Shown here piece after piece: positions 34,483 through 44,291 of a stretch of 64,000 bases of DNA. Location of the stretch: assembly GCF_963667135.1 (NCBI RefSeq), contig NZ_OY762974.1:3410001-3474000 (forward strand). Direction: 5' to 3'. Positions within the stretch are counted from its first letter, which is position 1, and every line of letters begins with the position of its first letter. The position numbers and the translations under genes were made by a program. The notes beneath the pieces are model-generated. The model was given only the letters and a program-made list of their open reading frames with translations. It was not told the DNA's origin and searched no databases. The DNA is from an uncultured Macellibacteroides sp. (GTDB lineage: Bacteria > Bacteroidota > Bacteroidia > Bacteroidales > Tannerellaceae).

Positions 34483-35427
34483 TTAAAACCGTACCGACGC
34501 TATTCTCTCTGCTGCTTGGTTGAATGATAAAATAAGCTGATGCATTACGTTTTCTACAGTAGGACATTCGTTAATGAGGGCCGCAATTTGACCAATTTCA
34601 AGTTCACCTTCAATCAAGTCACCTTCAAATATACCTTTCTTTGCACGACCCTTACCCAAAAGGTCTTTCATTTCTTCAACACTTGCACCTCTGTTTTCGG
34701 CTTCTTCAACTTCCGCGAAAAATTCATTTTTGGCTAATCGGGTAGGAGCCAGCTTTTTTAACATCAAGCGAGTCTCTCCTTCGTTTAATCCAAGGCAATA
34801 TTGTTTAAAAGAGCTGTGGGCCGAACTTTCATGTGTCAATGCGAAGCGGGTACCAATCTGTACACCGTCGGCACCGAGTGCCATAGCTGCCAACATGCCT
34901 TCGCCTGTAGCAATACCACCTGCTGCAAGCAAGGGTAACGATGTTGCTTTTCTAACCGATGGAATAAGACAGAGGGTGGTTGTTTCTTCACGGCCGTTAT
35001 GTCCCCCTGCTTCGAAGCCTTCGGCTACAATCGCATCAACACCTGCTTCTTCGCATTTGGCTGCGAAAAGGGCACTTGATACCACATGAATAACTGTTAT
35101 GCCATGTTTTTTTAGAAATCCGGTCCATTTTTTCGGACTACCTGCCGAAGTGAAAACAATCTTTACACCTTCTTCAACAATCAGGTTCATGATTACTTCT
35201 ATTTCCGGATACATCAATGGAACATTTACTCCGAATGGATTGTCGGTGGCTGCTTTACATTTGCGGATATGTTCGCGCAGTACTTCCGGATGCATAGATC
35301 CGGCTCCAATTAATCCCAATCCTCCGGCATTGCTTACAGCCGAAGCCAGCTTCCATCCACTGCACCAAACCATCCCTGCCTGAATAACAGGATATTCTAT
35401 TCCAAATAGATCACAAATACTGTTCAT
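34483..35427 (-). CDS. NAD(P)H-dependent flavin oxidoreductase (nitronate monooxygenase / FabK-like)
   Basis: 314 residues from the ATG at 35427. A frame from 35484 is rejected because its first codons lie in the terminator hairpin of the upstream operon. TIM-barrel flavoprotein of the NPD family: start LFGIEYPVIQAGMVWCSG, FMN-phosphate loop LLAAGGIATGEGMLAAMALGADGVQIGTRF, and GFEAGGHNGRE with the His found in both FabK-type enoyl-ACP reductases and nitronate monooxygenases. Which reaction it performs is not resolved by sequence reading. The FMN-binding glycines are intact. Cytoplasmic. Confidence 0.9.
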   Translation of the reverse strand: MNSICDLFGIEYPVIQAGMVWCSGWKLASAVSNAGGLGLIGAGSMHPEVLREHIRKCKAATDNPFGVNVPLMYPEIEVIMNLIVEEGVKIVFTSAGSPKKWTGFLKKHGITVIHVVSSALFAAKCEEAGVDAIVAEGFEAGGHNGREETTTLCLIPSVRKATSLPLLAAGGIATGEGMLAAMALGADGVQIGTRFALTHESSAHSSFKQYCLGLNEGETRLMLKKLAPTRLAKNEFFAEVEEAENRGASVEEMKDLLGKGRAKKGIFEGDLIEGELEIGQIAALINECPTVENVMHQLILSFNQAAERIASVRF

Positions 35428-35449
35428 ATTGTTGCTTTTACATGAAAAT

Positions 35450-35482
35450 GCCTGCAAGATAAAAATATTTTGTCTTGCAGGC
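35450..35482 (-). terminator. Terminator of the DUF2892-trx-DUF302 operon
   Basis: GCCTGCAAGA on the minus strand (35482-35473) pairs with TCTTGCAGGC (35459-35450), a perfect 10-bp stem with a 13-nt AT-rich loop, followed by ATTTTC. Confidence 0.8.
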
Positions 35483-35513
35483 ACAGATTGAATAAAAGTA
35501 ATTTTTCGTATGC

Positions 35514-35933
35514 TTACTTTTTAATCATCGATTTTAGGATTGCTTCGATGGATGAAAAAGCTTCTCCCATCACTTTCTCTACTAAACCTCCTATCTGAGA
35601 AGCCAATAATTGCGAATTCATTCTGGATATATGGGTTTTCCCGTCTGAAGTAAGATATACAGAGATCCTACAAGGCATAAGGGATGAATAGATTCGTTCT
35701 TTGTCTTCTTTAAGAAGCTGTACCGAATAATCGGGTTTGCATAGTTCTATAACTTTAACAGGAAGGACATCTTTTCCATTCTTTCGCAACGTATCCTGCA
35801 GATCATGCACAACCGATATTTTCCATCCAATTTCTGTGATCTTTGCAGACAACAGCTCGATGGTGTGTTCAAATCCATAAAGACTTTCATTCTCAATAAA
35901 GAACATTTGCGCGTTAGTACTGATAGTGTCCAT
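35514..35933 (-). CDS. DUF302 domain protein
   Basis: 139 residues, no signal peptide. The pattern FIENESLYGFEHTIELLSAKITEIGWKISVVHDLQDTLRKNGKDV, then VIELCKPDYSVQLLKEDKERIYSSLMPCRISVYLTSDGKTHISRMN matches DUF302, a small ligand-binding-like fold common near sulfur or redox genes. A Cys in ELCKP is present as in many members. The function is unknown. It is 12 bp after the thioredoxin gene and the last gene of a three-gene operon. Confidence 0.85.
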   Translation of the reverse strand: MDTISTNAQMFFIENESLYGFEHTIELLSAKITEIGWKISVVHDLQDTLRKNGKDVLPVKVIELCKPDYSVQLLKEDKERIYSSLMPCRISVYLTSDGKTHISRMNSQLLASQIGGLVEKVMGEAFSSIEAILKSMIKK

Positions 35934-35945
35934 TGTTTTAGTTTA

Positions 35946-36446
35946 TTACTTTTTCTTTAGCAAAACGCTTTCGATAGCCTCTTTAAAGGCCGACTTAGGC
36001 ATGGCTCCCTGAGCCATCTGCGGAGCTTCATCCATAGGAACGAACAAAAGTGATGGAATACTGCGAATGCCAAAAGCACTTGCCAACTCTTGTTCGGCCT
36101 CGGTATCTATTTTATATATATAAATTTCTCCTTCGTATTCGCCTGCCAGTTCTTCAAGTACAGGAGCAATAGATTTACACGGACCGCACCATTCTGCATA
36201 AAAATCTATGATGGCAGGCTTATCTCCAAGGTATTTCCACTCATTAGGACTTGTTTCAAAATTAGCTACTTTTGTTAAGAACTCTTCTTTTGTTAAATGA
36301 ATTGTTTTCATCTTACTTTTAGTTTTTAAATTTGTATTACTTTCTTTTTTTGTTTCTTTTTTAATTGCTTGTTCTCCTTGTCCATTCGCATTGCATGATA
36401 CAAGAACAAAGCTTACAAGCAGCATGAATAACGCCGTTTTTTTCAT
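35946..36446 (-). CDS. Exported thioredoxin-like lipoprotein
   Basis: 166 residues: lipoprotein signal (VLVSC, Cys at 18), a Lys-rich linker, then a full thioredoxin domain (about 50-166) with active site WCGPC (Cys 87 and 90) and the cis-Pro in IRSIPSLLFV. A periplasm-facing disulfide oxidoreductase. An internal ATG at residue 46 could give a cytoplasmic form without the signal. The start overlaps the upstream DUF2892 stop by 4 bp (ATGA). Its operon partners suggest a small envelope redox module. Confidence 0.93.
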   Translation of the reverse strand: MKKTALFMLLVSFVLVSCNANGQGEQAIKKETKKESNTNLKTKSKMKTIHLTKEEFLTKVANFETSPNEWKYLGDKPAIIDFYAEWCGPCKSIAPVLEELAGEYEGEIYIYKIDTEAEQELASAFGIRSIPSLLFVPMDEAPQMAQGAMPKSAFKEAIESVLLKKK

Positions 36447-36691
36447 CTTTTTGAAGGATTATAGTTTTTAATCTGATCTTTATATACTGTATTGTGCTTT
36501 GTTGTATCCGAATCGGATCCGCAACCAGCGGCACCGCAGCACGACATATTAAACGCAGCTTGTATTAATAAAACAGCTGCAAGCACCAAATAGATGTATT
36601 GAGTTGTATAAAAGGCATATATTCCTATACCTATTCCAGCTAAAAGCCTTATGATACGTGCGAATCCCCAGTTTGTAAATCCTTTTACCAT
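36443..36691 (-). CDS. DUF2892 small membrane protein
   Basis: 82 residues with two hydrophobic segments (IIRLLAGIGIGIYAFYT and YIYLVLAAVLLIQAAFN) joined by a short turn, then a cysteine-containing tail SCCGAAGCGSDSD. DUF2892 corresponds to the membrane part of YgaP-like rhodanese proteins. The CC...C tail could bind metal or sulfur. First gene of the operon, with a strong promoter upstream, and translationally coupled to the thioredoxin. Confidence 0.85.
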   Translation of the reverse strand: MVKGFTNWGFARIIRLLAGIGIGIYAFYTTQYIYLVLAAVLLIQAAFNMSCCGAAGCGSDSDTTKHNTVYKDQIKNYNPSKR

Positions 36692-36761
36692 TGTATCTGT
36701 TTATTTGTTTTTGGTTCTTAATTATTAACCATACCAACTATTGTCCATTAGAAATATATTG

Positions 36762-36791
36762 CAAATATACATCATATTTCTTTTAAAACAA
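36762..36791 (-). promoter_or_regulatory. Consensus promoter of the DUF2892-trx-DUF302 operon
   Basis: On the minus strand TTG (36791-36789), 19 nt, TATATTTG (36769-36762): an exact fit to the Bacteroidetes consensus, 70 bp before the first start codon. Confidence 0.8.
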
Positions 36792-36957
36792 ATTTCTAAA
36801 GGAAATAATTTAGATGTTTGATGTTTTTTATTCTTTTAGCTACTCTTTTTTGTTTTCTTAATTCTTAACAAAATGAATCGGTGGGATAGTTGTATCTTTA
36901 CGGCACTTTAAGCTATTTAAAGTATTCATTATTTACAAATCGTTAAACTAAACACCG

Positions 36958-39225
36958 ATGTTATTGTCAAAACTAATCTGTAAAAGGTTGATAGCTTTCG
37001 CTGCTGTTTGCTTTTTCCTGTTTTTACATGGTTTGCCTGTAAGTGCGCAACAGACTAATGTTATTCCTAAGCCAGCATCCTTAATTGTAAAAGATGGCTT
37101 TTTTAAAGTAAATAAATCTACAGTAATTGTATTGCCCGATAAAAGTAATGAATCCGGAATGTTGGCCGAAATGGTTCAGCAAGCTCTTCTTAATAATGTT
37201 GGCAAGAGTTTAAAGCTTGCAAAACCACGTGTAAAGAAGAATGCAATTCGTTTTGTTACAGATAAAGAAGTTTTTCTTGACTCACCAGAGGCTTACCTGT
37301 TGCTGGTAGATGAAAATGGTGTAACTGTGAAGGCCTCTTCCGGTAAAGGATTGTTCTACGGAACACAAACTTTATTGCAGTTAATTCGCCAGGAAGGGAT
37401 TCCGTTTGTTTCAATAAAAGATGAACCACGCTTTCCTTATCGTGGATTTCATTTAGATGTGTCACGTAACTTTTTTCCAAAAGAGTTTATTTTTAAGATG
37501 CTTGATTGGATGGCGTTCTATAAACTAAATACTTTTCACTGGCATCTTACAGATGGAGCGGGTTGGCGTATACAGATAGATGCGTATCCTAAGTTAACGA
37601 GCGAAGCTACATTCCGCCCGGTTGCCGACTGGAAAACATGGTGGAACGGCGATCGCAAGTTTGTGTCGGAAGGTACTCCAGGTTCATATGGTGGGTATTA
37701 TACTAAAAAAGATATACGTGAAGTCGTTGCGTATGCAGCTTCGAAGCACATTACAGTACTTCCCGAAATAGAAATGCCTGGTCATTCCGAAGAGGTGTTC
37801 GTAGCCTATCCGGAATTGTCGTGTTCCGGAGAATCATATAAGAACAGCGATTTCTGTATTGGAAATGATTCGACTTTTACATTTGTAGAGCAAGTTCTAA
37901 CCGAAGTAATGGATTTGTTCCCTTCAAAGCGTATTCATATTGGTGGCGACGAGGCGACAAAGAAAGCATGGGCTGATTGTCCAAAGTGCCAGCAACGAAT
38001 GAAAGAGGAAGGATTGGCTAATCTGGATGAGTTGCAAAGTTATATGATAAGACGGGTAGAGAAATTTTTGGTTTCGAAAGGTCGTCAGTTAGTTGGTTGG
38101 GATGAAATAATAGAAGGCGGACTGGCTCCCGAAGCTACTGTAATGTCGTGGCGTGGCATTGAAGGAGGCATTCAAGCTGCAAAGGAAGGTCATGATGTTG
38201 TGATGACTCCGGGTAATTATATGTATTTCGATTTCTATCAGGCAGATCCCAAAATGCAACCAGCTGCTATCGGAGGTTTTACCCCTGTAAAACAAGTGTA
38301 TCGTTATAACCCCATGCCCGAAGTTCTTACCCCGGAAGAGGGAAAACATATTTTGGGCGTGCAGGCAAATACGTGGACAGAATATATGCCCAATGCAAAG
38401 CATGTTGAATACATGGTTTTTCCTCGTTTGCTGGCTTTGGCAGAGGTAGCATGGACTCCTCAGAACCTGCGTGAATGGTCCGATTTTAAACCCAGAGTGA
38501 ACAATCATGTATCTTTATTAAAGGCAAAAGGGGTAAATGCCTTTACTCTTTCGGATGACATCGAGCTTACCATGTCTGTGGATACGTTGAAAAAACAGAT
38601 AAATGTTGTGTTCGATGCAGAAAAATATCCGGCAGAAATCAGGTATACTACTGATGGTTCAACGCCAACAATTGCTTCGGCTTTGTATACTGATACCATT
38701 GTTGTAACCGATTCTGCATATATCAAGGCTGCCATTTTCCGTGATGGACTGCTTCAGGGTACACCTTCGGAAAAGAAGGTGGATTATCATCGTGGAATAA
38801 ACAAACCTATTCACTATAATAGTAAGTTATATAATGGGTATATGGCAGGTGGCATGAATGCGCTGTTGGATGGTTACAGAGGTGGACTAACTTATCTTGA
38901 CGGCCGCTGGCAAGGTTATCTGAATGCCCTTGATTGTGTGGTTGATATGGGCGAAGTAACGGATTTACATAAAATTTCTACCCGATTTATGCAGCTTACG
39001 GGTCCGGGTGTTTTTCAACCGGGTGTTGTTACGTTGCTTACATCCGAAGATGGTGTAAACTATATTGAACAACAGGCGATTCCTACCTCAGTGCCGAAAG
39101 AGGAAACTAATCTTACTTTCCAGGAGTACACTTTCAATGGAAATTGGAAAGCCCGTTATGTGCGTGTAAAGGCATCTGAAGTAAATAAAGGATTTATTTT
39201 TGCAGACGAAATTGTGATTTGGTAA
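36958..39225 (+). CDS. GH20 beta-N-acetylhexosaminidase
   Basis: 755 residues with Sec signal (cleavage near PVSAQ, about 31). N-terminal GH20b domain (about 35-155), then the catalytic TIM barrel (RGFHLDVSRNFFPKEFI, FHWHLTDGAGWRIQID, PEIEMPGHSE) with the Asp-Glu catalytic pair in HIGGDEATKKAW near 330 and the aromatic pocket VMSWRGIEGG and QANTWTEYM. The C-terminus has a chitobiase-like domain (RYTTDGSTPT) and a discoidin-like carbohydrate-binding part. It removes terminal GlcNAc/GalNAc in the periplasm or at the surface. A putative -7 box TATCTTTA is at 36893-36900. Operon with the GH92 gene 18 bp downstream. Confidence 0.97.
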   Translation: MLLSKLICKRLIAFAAVCFFLFLHGLPVSAQQTNVIPKPASLIVKDGFFKVNKSTVIVLPDKSNESGMLAEMVQQALLNNVGKSLKLAKPRVKKNAIRFVTDKEVFLDSPEAYLLLVDENGVTVKASSGKGLFYGTQTLLQLIRQEGIPFVSIKDEPRFPYRGFHLDVSRNFFPKEFIFKMLDWMAFYKLNTFHWHLTDGAGWRIQIDAYPKLTSEATFRPVADWKTWWNGDRKFVSEGTPGSYGGYYTKKDIREVVAYAASKHITVLPEIEMPGHSEEVFVAYPELSCSGESYKNSDFCIGNDSTFTFVEQVLTEVMDLFPSKRIHIGGDEATKKAWADCPKCQQRMKEEGLANLDELQSYMIRRVEKFLVSKGRQLVGWDEIIEGGLAPEATVMSWRGIEGGIQAAKEGHDVVMTPGNYMYFDFYQADPKMQPAAIGGFTPVKQVYRYNPMPEVLTPEEGKHILGVQANTWTEYMPNAKHVEYMVFPRLLALAEVAWTPQNLREWSDFKPRVNNHVSLLKAKGVNAFTLSDDIELTMSVDTLKKQINVVFDAEKYPAEIRYTTDGSTPTIASALYTDTIVVTDSAYIKAAIFRDGLLQGTPSEKKVDYHRGINKPIHYNSKLYNGYMAGGMNALLDGYRGGLTYLDGRWQGYLNALDCVVDMGEVTDLHKISTRFMQLTGPGVFQPGVVTLLTSEDGVNYIEQQAIPTSVPKEETNLTFQEYTFNGNWKARYVRVKASEVNKGFIFADEIVIW

Positions 39226-39243
39226 TATAACAAATAGAATAAA

Positions 39244-41484
39244 ATGAAGAAAAAAGTAATTTCACTGTTGCTTTGTGGAAGTCTCTATGCTTCGGCACAA
39301 CAACCTGTAGATTATGTGAATCCATTTATTGGAACCAGCAATTACGGGACAACCAATCCCGGAGCAATTTGCCCTCAGGGTCTGATGAGTGTGACTCCCT
39401 TCAATGTGATGGGATCGGAGACAAACAAATTTGATAAGGATAGTCAGTGGTGGTCGGCCCCTTATTCGTCAGATAATAGTTTTTTTACTGGATTTGCTCA
39501 TGTGAATTTAAGTGGAGTGGGATGTCCGGAAATGGGAAGTCTACTACTTATGCCCACATCAGGCGAGCTTAATGTTGATTATTCGACCTATGGTAGTGCA
39601 TACACAGAAGAAGTAGCTACTCCGGGATACTACAGTAATAAACTTACAAAATATAGTATAAAGGCTGAAGCTACAGCCAGTATGCGTACAGGGTTAAGCC
39701 GGTTTACCTTTCCTGCCGGACAGGGAAATATTCTGCTAAATCTGGGTGAGGGACTTACTAACGAAACGGGTGCGACTGTTCGGATTGTAAATGAAACAGA
39801 AATAGAGGGAAGTAAGTTACTGGGCACCTTCTGTTATAATCCGCAGGCGGTTTTTCCAATTTACTTTGTGATGAAAGTAAGCAAGGCTCCCAAACAAATG
39901 GGATACTGGAAGAAACAACGCCCTATGAAGGGTGTAGAAGCAGAATGGGATGGCTTTTCAGGCAAAAATAAACTGTATACCAAGTATACCCGTGATATGA
40001 GTGGCGACGACGTTGGCGTATGGCTTACCTATGATACCAAAGCAGGCGAAGTAATTGAAGTAAAGATGGGAGTGTCGTTTGTAAGTATTGAAAACGCGCG
40101 CTTAAATATGAATACCGAACAACCTGGATTCGATTTTGATAAGGTGAAAATAGCTGCCAGAGAACAGTGGAATAACGACTTATCGCGTGTAATTGTAGAA
40201 GGAGGAACAAAGGATGAAAAGACAATCTTCTACACCGGTTTGTATCATTTGTTGATTCATCCGAATATTTTACAGGATGTGAATGGCGAATATCCGATGA
40301 TGGAGAGCCTTAAGATTGGTAAGACTACAGGTAACCGTTATACCGTTTTCTCTTTGTGGGATACTTACCGGAATGTAAACCAGTTGATGACGTTGCTTTT
40401 CCCCGAACGGCAGATTGAAATTATACATACCATGATTGATATGTATAAGGAAAGCGGATGGTTGCCTAAATGGGAATTGTTTGGTCGCGAAACGTTAACC
40501 ATGGAAGGAGATCCGTCTATTCCGGCTATTGTAGATACCTGGATGAGAGGCCTGCGGGACTTTGATGTGGAAACTGCCTATGAAGCAATGCGCAAGGGAG
40601 CAACAGCTCCGGGTGAGTTTAACCTGATGCGCCCAGACGTTAACGACTACTTCACAAAAGGATATGTTCCATTGCGTGAACAATATGATAACTCAGTTTC
40701 ACATGCGTTGGAGTACTATATAGCGGACTGGAACTTGTCTAAGTTTGCTGATGCACTTGGAAAGAAAGAGGATGCAAAGCTGTTTTACAATCGTTCAATG
40801 GGTTACAAACATTATTATAGTAAAGAATTCGGAACGCTTCGTCCAATTTTGCCCGATGGAACATTTTATTCGCCGTTCGATCCAAAACAAGGTGAGAACT
40901 TTGAACCAAGTCCCGGTTTTCATGAGGGCAATGCCTGGAATTATACTTTTTATGTTCCTCATGACATTAACGGTCTGGCAAAGCTTATGGGTGGTAAAAA
41001 GAAATTTGTGGATAGACTACAGATGGTGTTCGACAAGAAGTATTATGATATGGCGAACGAACCAGATATTGCATATCCATATTTGTTTAGTAATTTTAAG
41101 GGCGAAGAGTGGCGTACCCAGAAGATTGTCCGTCAGTTGTTAACCGACTATTATCACAATGCACCAAAGGGCATTCCCGGAAACGATGATACCGGCACCA
41201 TGTCTGCCTGGGCTGTATTTGCCATGATGGGATTCTATCCTGCTTGCCCCGGCGATGTAAATTATACGCTTACATCTCCATTGTTTGATAAAGTTACATT
41301 AAAACTGAACAAAAAGTATTATCCTAAGGGGGAACTGGTTATTGGTACCGACCGAAAACATGTGGATGAAATCTATATACATGAGGTTAAAGCTGGAAAC
41401 AAAGTATTAAAAAATAGTTTTATCAGTCACGACGAACTTGTAAATGCTGGGTTAATCCAATATAAACTAAAGGACACACATTAA
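39244..41484 (+). CDS. GH92 alpha-1,2-mannosidase
   Basis: 746 residues with Sec signal (LYASAQ). Classical GH92: VDYVNPFIGTSNYGTTNPGA at the mature N-terminus, the calcium/substrate motif GFAHVNLSGVGCPEMG (near 83), LWDTYRNVNQLMTLL near 375, the general-acid region MANEPDIAYPYLFS near 602, and PGNDDTGTMSAWAVFAMMGFYPACPG near 645 with the catalytic base residues. It is closer to characterised exo-mannosidases than the GH92 gene at 409. Together with the upstream GH20 it would trim GlcNAc and mannose from host or fungal glycans. A near-perfect palindromic terminator follows. Confidence 0.97.
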   Translation: MKKKVISLLLCGSLYASAQQPVDYVNPFIGTSNYGTTNPGAICPQGLMSVTPFNVMGSETNKFDKDSQWWSAPYSSDNSFFTGFAHVNLSGVGCPEMGSLLLMPTSGELNVDYSTYGSAYTEEVATPGYYSNKLTKYSIKAEATASMRTGLSRFTFPAGQGNILLNLGEGLTNETGATVRIVNETEIEGSKLLGTFCYNPQAVFPIYFVMKVSKAPKQMGYWKKQRPMKGVEAEWDGFSGKNKLYTKYTRDMSGDDVGVWLTYDTKAGEVIEVKMGVSFVSIENARLNMNTEQPGFDFDKVKIAAREQWNNDLSRVIVEGGTKDEKTIFYTGLYHLLIHPNILQDVNGEYPMMESLKIGKTTGNRYTVFSLWDTYRNVNQLMTLLFPERQIEIIHTMIDMYKESGWLPKWELFGRETLTMEGDPSIPAIVDTWMRGLRDFDVETAYEAMRKGATAPGEFNLMRPDVNDYFTKGYVPLREQYDNSVSHALEYYIADWNLSKFADALGKKEDAKLFYNRSMGYKHYYSKEFGTLRPILPDGTFYSPFDPKQGENFEPSPGFHEGNAWNYTFYVPHDINGLAKLMGGKKKFVDRLQMVFDKKYYDMANEPDIAYPYLFSNFKGEEWRTQKIVRQLLTDYYHNAPKGIPGNDDTGTMSAWAVFAMMGFYPACPGDVNYTLTSPLFDKVTLKLNKKYYPKGELVIGTDRKHVDEIYIHEVKAGNKVLKNSFISHDELVNAGLIQYKLKDTH

Positions 41485-41488
41485 GAAT

Positions 41489-41540
41489 TTGTATAAAAAA
41501 AGAGACCGTCAGTCAACTGACGGTCTCTTTTTTTATACAA
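41489..41540. terminator. 25-bp perfect inverted-repeat terminator, bidirectional
   Basis: 41489-41513 is the exact inverse complement of 41516-41540 with only CA between them. The GC-rich inner part (GAGACCGTCAGT) is flanked by A7/T7 tracts, so it ends both the GH20-GH92 operon and the convergent fhs gene. Confidence 0.95.
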
Positions 41541-41550
41541 ATATATAAGA

Positions 41551-43218
41551 CTAGCTTAGTCCTTCAACCTGTCCGTCAATTATGTCAATATATTTTGCCT
41601 GAGGTTCTTTTGGAAGTCCAGGCATACGCATAATATCACCCATAATTGCCACAATCATTTCTGCACCATTGTTTATGACAATGTCGCGCACTTTCATCTC
41701 GAAGTTTTCGGTAACGCCGTAAGCCTGAGGATCTGAAGAGAACGAATATTGTGTTTTGGCAATACATACCGGGTAATGACAAGCCCCTATACCCTCAATC
41801 TGTTTGATTTTCTTTTCAGCCGAAGTTGTATAGACAACCGATTTGGCACCATAAATTGTACGGCAGACTTTTTCTATTTTTGTGCGAATAGAATCAGTGT
41901 CTTTATAGGTAAGCAAAAGAGGTCCGGAAGGATGTCTTTCAATCGTATCGACAACTAGTTTTGCTAAATCGACAGCACCTTCACCTCCTTGGCTAAAGGC
42001 ATTGTTTACCGCAAAACCAACACCCATCTCCTTACAATGGGCAGACAATAATTCGATTTCATCGTCTGTGTCTGAAGCATATTTATTAAATGCGACTACT
42101 ATTTCCTGACCGAAGCTTTTGAGATTCTGAATATGTTTGTCCAAATTGGCAAATCCTTTCTGTAATCCTTCAATATTTGCTTCTTTAATTTTTGTTTCAG
42201 GGACACCACCATGCATTTTTAATCCCTGAGCCGTAGCAACAATAACTGTAAGCTTGGGGGAAAGACCTGCCTTACGACACTTAATATTGAAAAACTTTTC
42301 GGCACCTAAGTCTGCACCGAATCCAGCTTCTGTAACAACGAAATCGCCATAGGTAAGTGCCATTTTAGTGGCCAAAACAGAATTGCAGCCATGAGCAATA
42401 TTTGCAAATGGTCCCCCATGCACAAATGCCGGAGTATTTTCTGTAGTTTGTACAAGGTTAGGTAAGATTGCCTCTTTCAACAGGACGGTTATTGCACCTG
42501 CAACACCCATATCTTTTACAGTAAATGGCTTATCTTCGAAAGTATAACCAAGCAGGATGTCACCTATACGGCGTTTTAAATCTTCCAGATCAGAAGCAAG
42601 GCAAAGAATAGCCATTATTTCCGAAGCAGGTGTAATATCAAATCCAGTCTCTGCGGGAATTCCATTAGCCGAGCCACCAAGTCCGGAGACAATGTTTCGT
42701 AAGCTACGGTCATTTATATCAAGTACCCGTTTCCATTTAATTTCTTTCAATCCGTTGCCAGAGTGACGATTTTGGTACAGATAATTATCCAGCAAAGCTG
42801 TGATCATATTGTGAGCTGACGTAATAGCATGAAAATCGCCTGTAAAATGCAGGTTAATGTTTTCCATCGGGAGCACCTGTGCGTATCCACCTCCTGCGGC
42901 TCCACCTTTCATACCAAAACAAGGACCTAAAGACGGTTCTCGCAAAGCAACTACAGCTTTTTTCCCGATTTTATTAAGACCTAGAGTAAGTCCGATAGAA
43001 ACCGTTGTTTTTCCAACTCCTGCTTTTGTTGGAGTAATAGCGGTAACCAATATCAGATTGTGTTTTTTGATTGCCTCATCATCGATAAGATTTAAAGGAA
43101 TCTTGGCAATATACCTGCCATAATTATGAACTTCTTCGCGGGGGATACCTAACGATTCAGCAACATCTTTAATTTTGTGTAATGAGACTTCTCTTGCAAT
43201 TTCGATATCTGACTTCAT
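41551..43218 (-). CDS. fhs: Formate--tetrahydrofolate ligase
   Basis: 555 residues, the normal length. P-loop [16 protein letters not shown] (about 61-76), followed by [25 protein letters not shown], and the C-terminal [13 protein letters not shown]. It condenses formate with tetrahydrofolate using ATP to give 10-formyl-THF for purine and methionyl-tRNA synthesis. Single gene, convergent with the GH92 gene. It fits a formate-producing anaerobe that recycles formate into one-carbon units. Confidence 0.98.
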   Translation of the reverse strand: MKSDIEIAREVSLHKIKDVAESLGIPREEVHNYGRYIAKIPLNLIDDEAIKKHNLILVTAITPTKAGVGKTTVSIGLTLGLNKIGKKAVVALREPSLGPCFGMKGGAAGGGYAQVLPMENINLHFTGDFHAITSAHNMITALLDNYLYQNRHSGNGLKEIKWKRVLDINDRSLRNIVSGLGGSANGIPAETGFDITPASEIMAILCLASDLEDLKRRIGDILLGYTFEDKPFTVKDMGVAGAITVLLKEAILPNLVQTTENTPAFVHGGPFANIAHGCNSVLATKMALTYGDFVVTEAGFGADLGAEKFFNIKCRKAGLSPKLTVIVATAQGLKMHGGVPETKIKEANIEGLQKGFANLDKHIQNLKSFGQEIVVAFNKYASDTDDEIELLSAHCKEMGVGFAVNNAFSQGGEGAVDLAKLVVDTIERHPSGPLLLTYKDTDSIRTKIEKVCRTIYGAKSVVYTTSAEKKIKQIEGIGACHYPVCIAKTQYSFSSDPQAYGVTENFEMKVRDIVINNGAEMIVAIMGDIMRMPGLPKEPQAKYIDIIDGQVEGLS

Positions 43219-43360
43219 CTAGTTGTATTTAAGACTTTTACTAATAATGTATTATTTAACAATAACAATAGTATCTTACATAAGGTTTATCACTTTATTA
43301 TAAGTGAAATAACAAAAAATGGTTTAGGGAGTATCATTCCTGAATAATAGATTCTGAATT

Positions 43361-44206
43361 TTAAAAAGGAACCTCTTCCCATGAACCTGAAATTAACTCA
43401 CATGTAGCTTTGTAACCTGCCTGTTTGAGTAATCCAAAAGCTTCTTCTCTTCCGTCGTTCACTAAATCAGGGGTATGACAATCAGAGTTTACCATAACAG
43501 GAATATTCAATTCTTTCATTACTCTGAGATAATCGGCTTTAGGAAATGTTTGCTGTTTTTTTAGTAAATTTTTTGTGTTTACTTCAACAATAAGACCTTT
43601 CTCTGCAATTAGTGTAAGATATTCGTAAACTAATTGATGATACCATGAGGCACTGAAAGAAAAGTCTTTGCATTTGTGACCGTTCATGTAAATCTTATCC
43701 AAATGTCCTACTATGTCTATGCCACCTGCTGTAACCATTCTCATGGACGATTCGTAATACCGTTCTACTATCTTTTTTACATCTCCTTCGAAGTGAGTAT
43801 TTACAGCATTTTGAAAATCAGAAAAAGGACCATCAATGCATACCATGTTGGCCTCTGAGAGTTCTTTGGAAATAGGAAGAAAATGGACGGAACCAATCCG
43901 GTAGTCAAGAGGCAGATCTCGGAAGTAGGGGATCGATGCGTTATAACTTTCATCCAGGTAATCAATCTCCATTCCAGTGTAGATCTCCAGTAAATCACAG
44001 TATTTATTTTTAAGCCGATCTATTTCTGTAAGATACTCAGGCATATCGAAAGCGGACATATTCCAGAAAGTTTCGAATGGGAGAGGACCGTGCGAAGATA
44101 CACCATAGGCCCTGAATGATTTTGATACAGCGAACTTTACAAAATCCTCGGGTATACTTCGTCCGTCACAAAAAGAGCAATGGCTATGATAATTACTGAG
44201 ATGCAT
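43361..44206 (-). CDS. PHP-family histidinol-phosphatase
   Basis: 281 residues from the ATG at 44206; a longer TTG start at 44224 is less likely. PHP metal-site motifs: NYHSHCSFCDGRS (HxH), YGVSSHGPLPF, YTGMEIDYLD, GSVHFLP, DIVGHLDK and MVNSDCHTP. The set and length match HisK-type histidinol phosphate phosphatases of the PHP superfamily, which make L-histidinol in histidine biosynthesis; a related sugar-phosphate activity cannot be excluded. No his genes are adjacent. Confidence 0.9.
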   Translation of the reverse strand: MHLSNYHSHCSFCDGRSIPEDFVKFAVSKSFRAYGVSSHGPLPFETFWNMSAFDMPEYLTEIDRLKNKYCDLLEIYTGMEIDYLDESYNASIPYFRDLPLDYRIGSVHFLPISKELSEANMVCIDGPFSDFQNAVNTHFEGDVKKIVERYYESSMRMVTAGGIDIVGHLDKIYMNGHKCKDFSFSASWYHQLVYEYLTLIAEKGLIVEVNTKNLLKKQQTFPKADYLRVMKELNIPVMVNSDCHTPDLVNDGREEAFGLLKQAGYKATCELISGSWEEVPF

Positions 44207-44241
44207 ACTTTTTCTTTGTTTCAAAACGGCTTTTCAAAAAT

Positions 44242-44275
44242 AAGCAAGGAGGAATCAATAATTTCCCCCTTGCTT
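44242..44275 (-). terminator. Terminator after kbl
   Basis: On the minus strand AGCAAGGGGGAAA and TTCCTCCTTGCT form a stem with one bulged base around a short AT loop, followed by TATTTTTG. It lies just downstream of the kbl stop. Confidence 0.7.
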
Positions 44276-44291
44276 TTATGATGAACGGCTA

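Noticed and set aside
35428-35484. Upstream start for the flavin oxidoreductase
   Set aside because: Those codons lie in the terminator hairpin of the preceding operon, and the conserved family start LFGIEYP follows the ATG at 35427.
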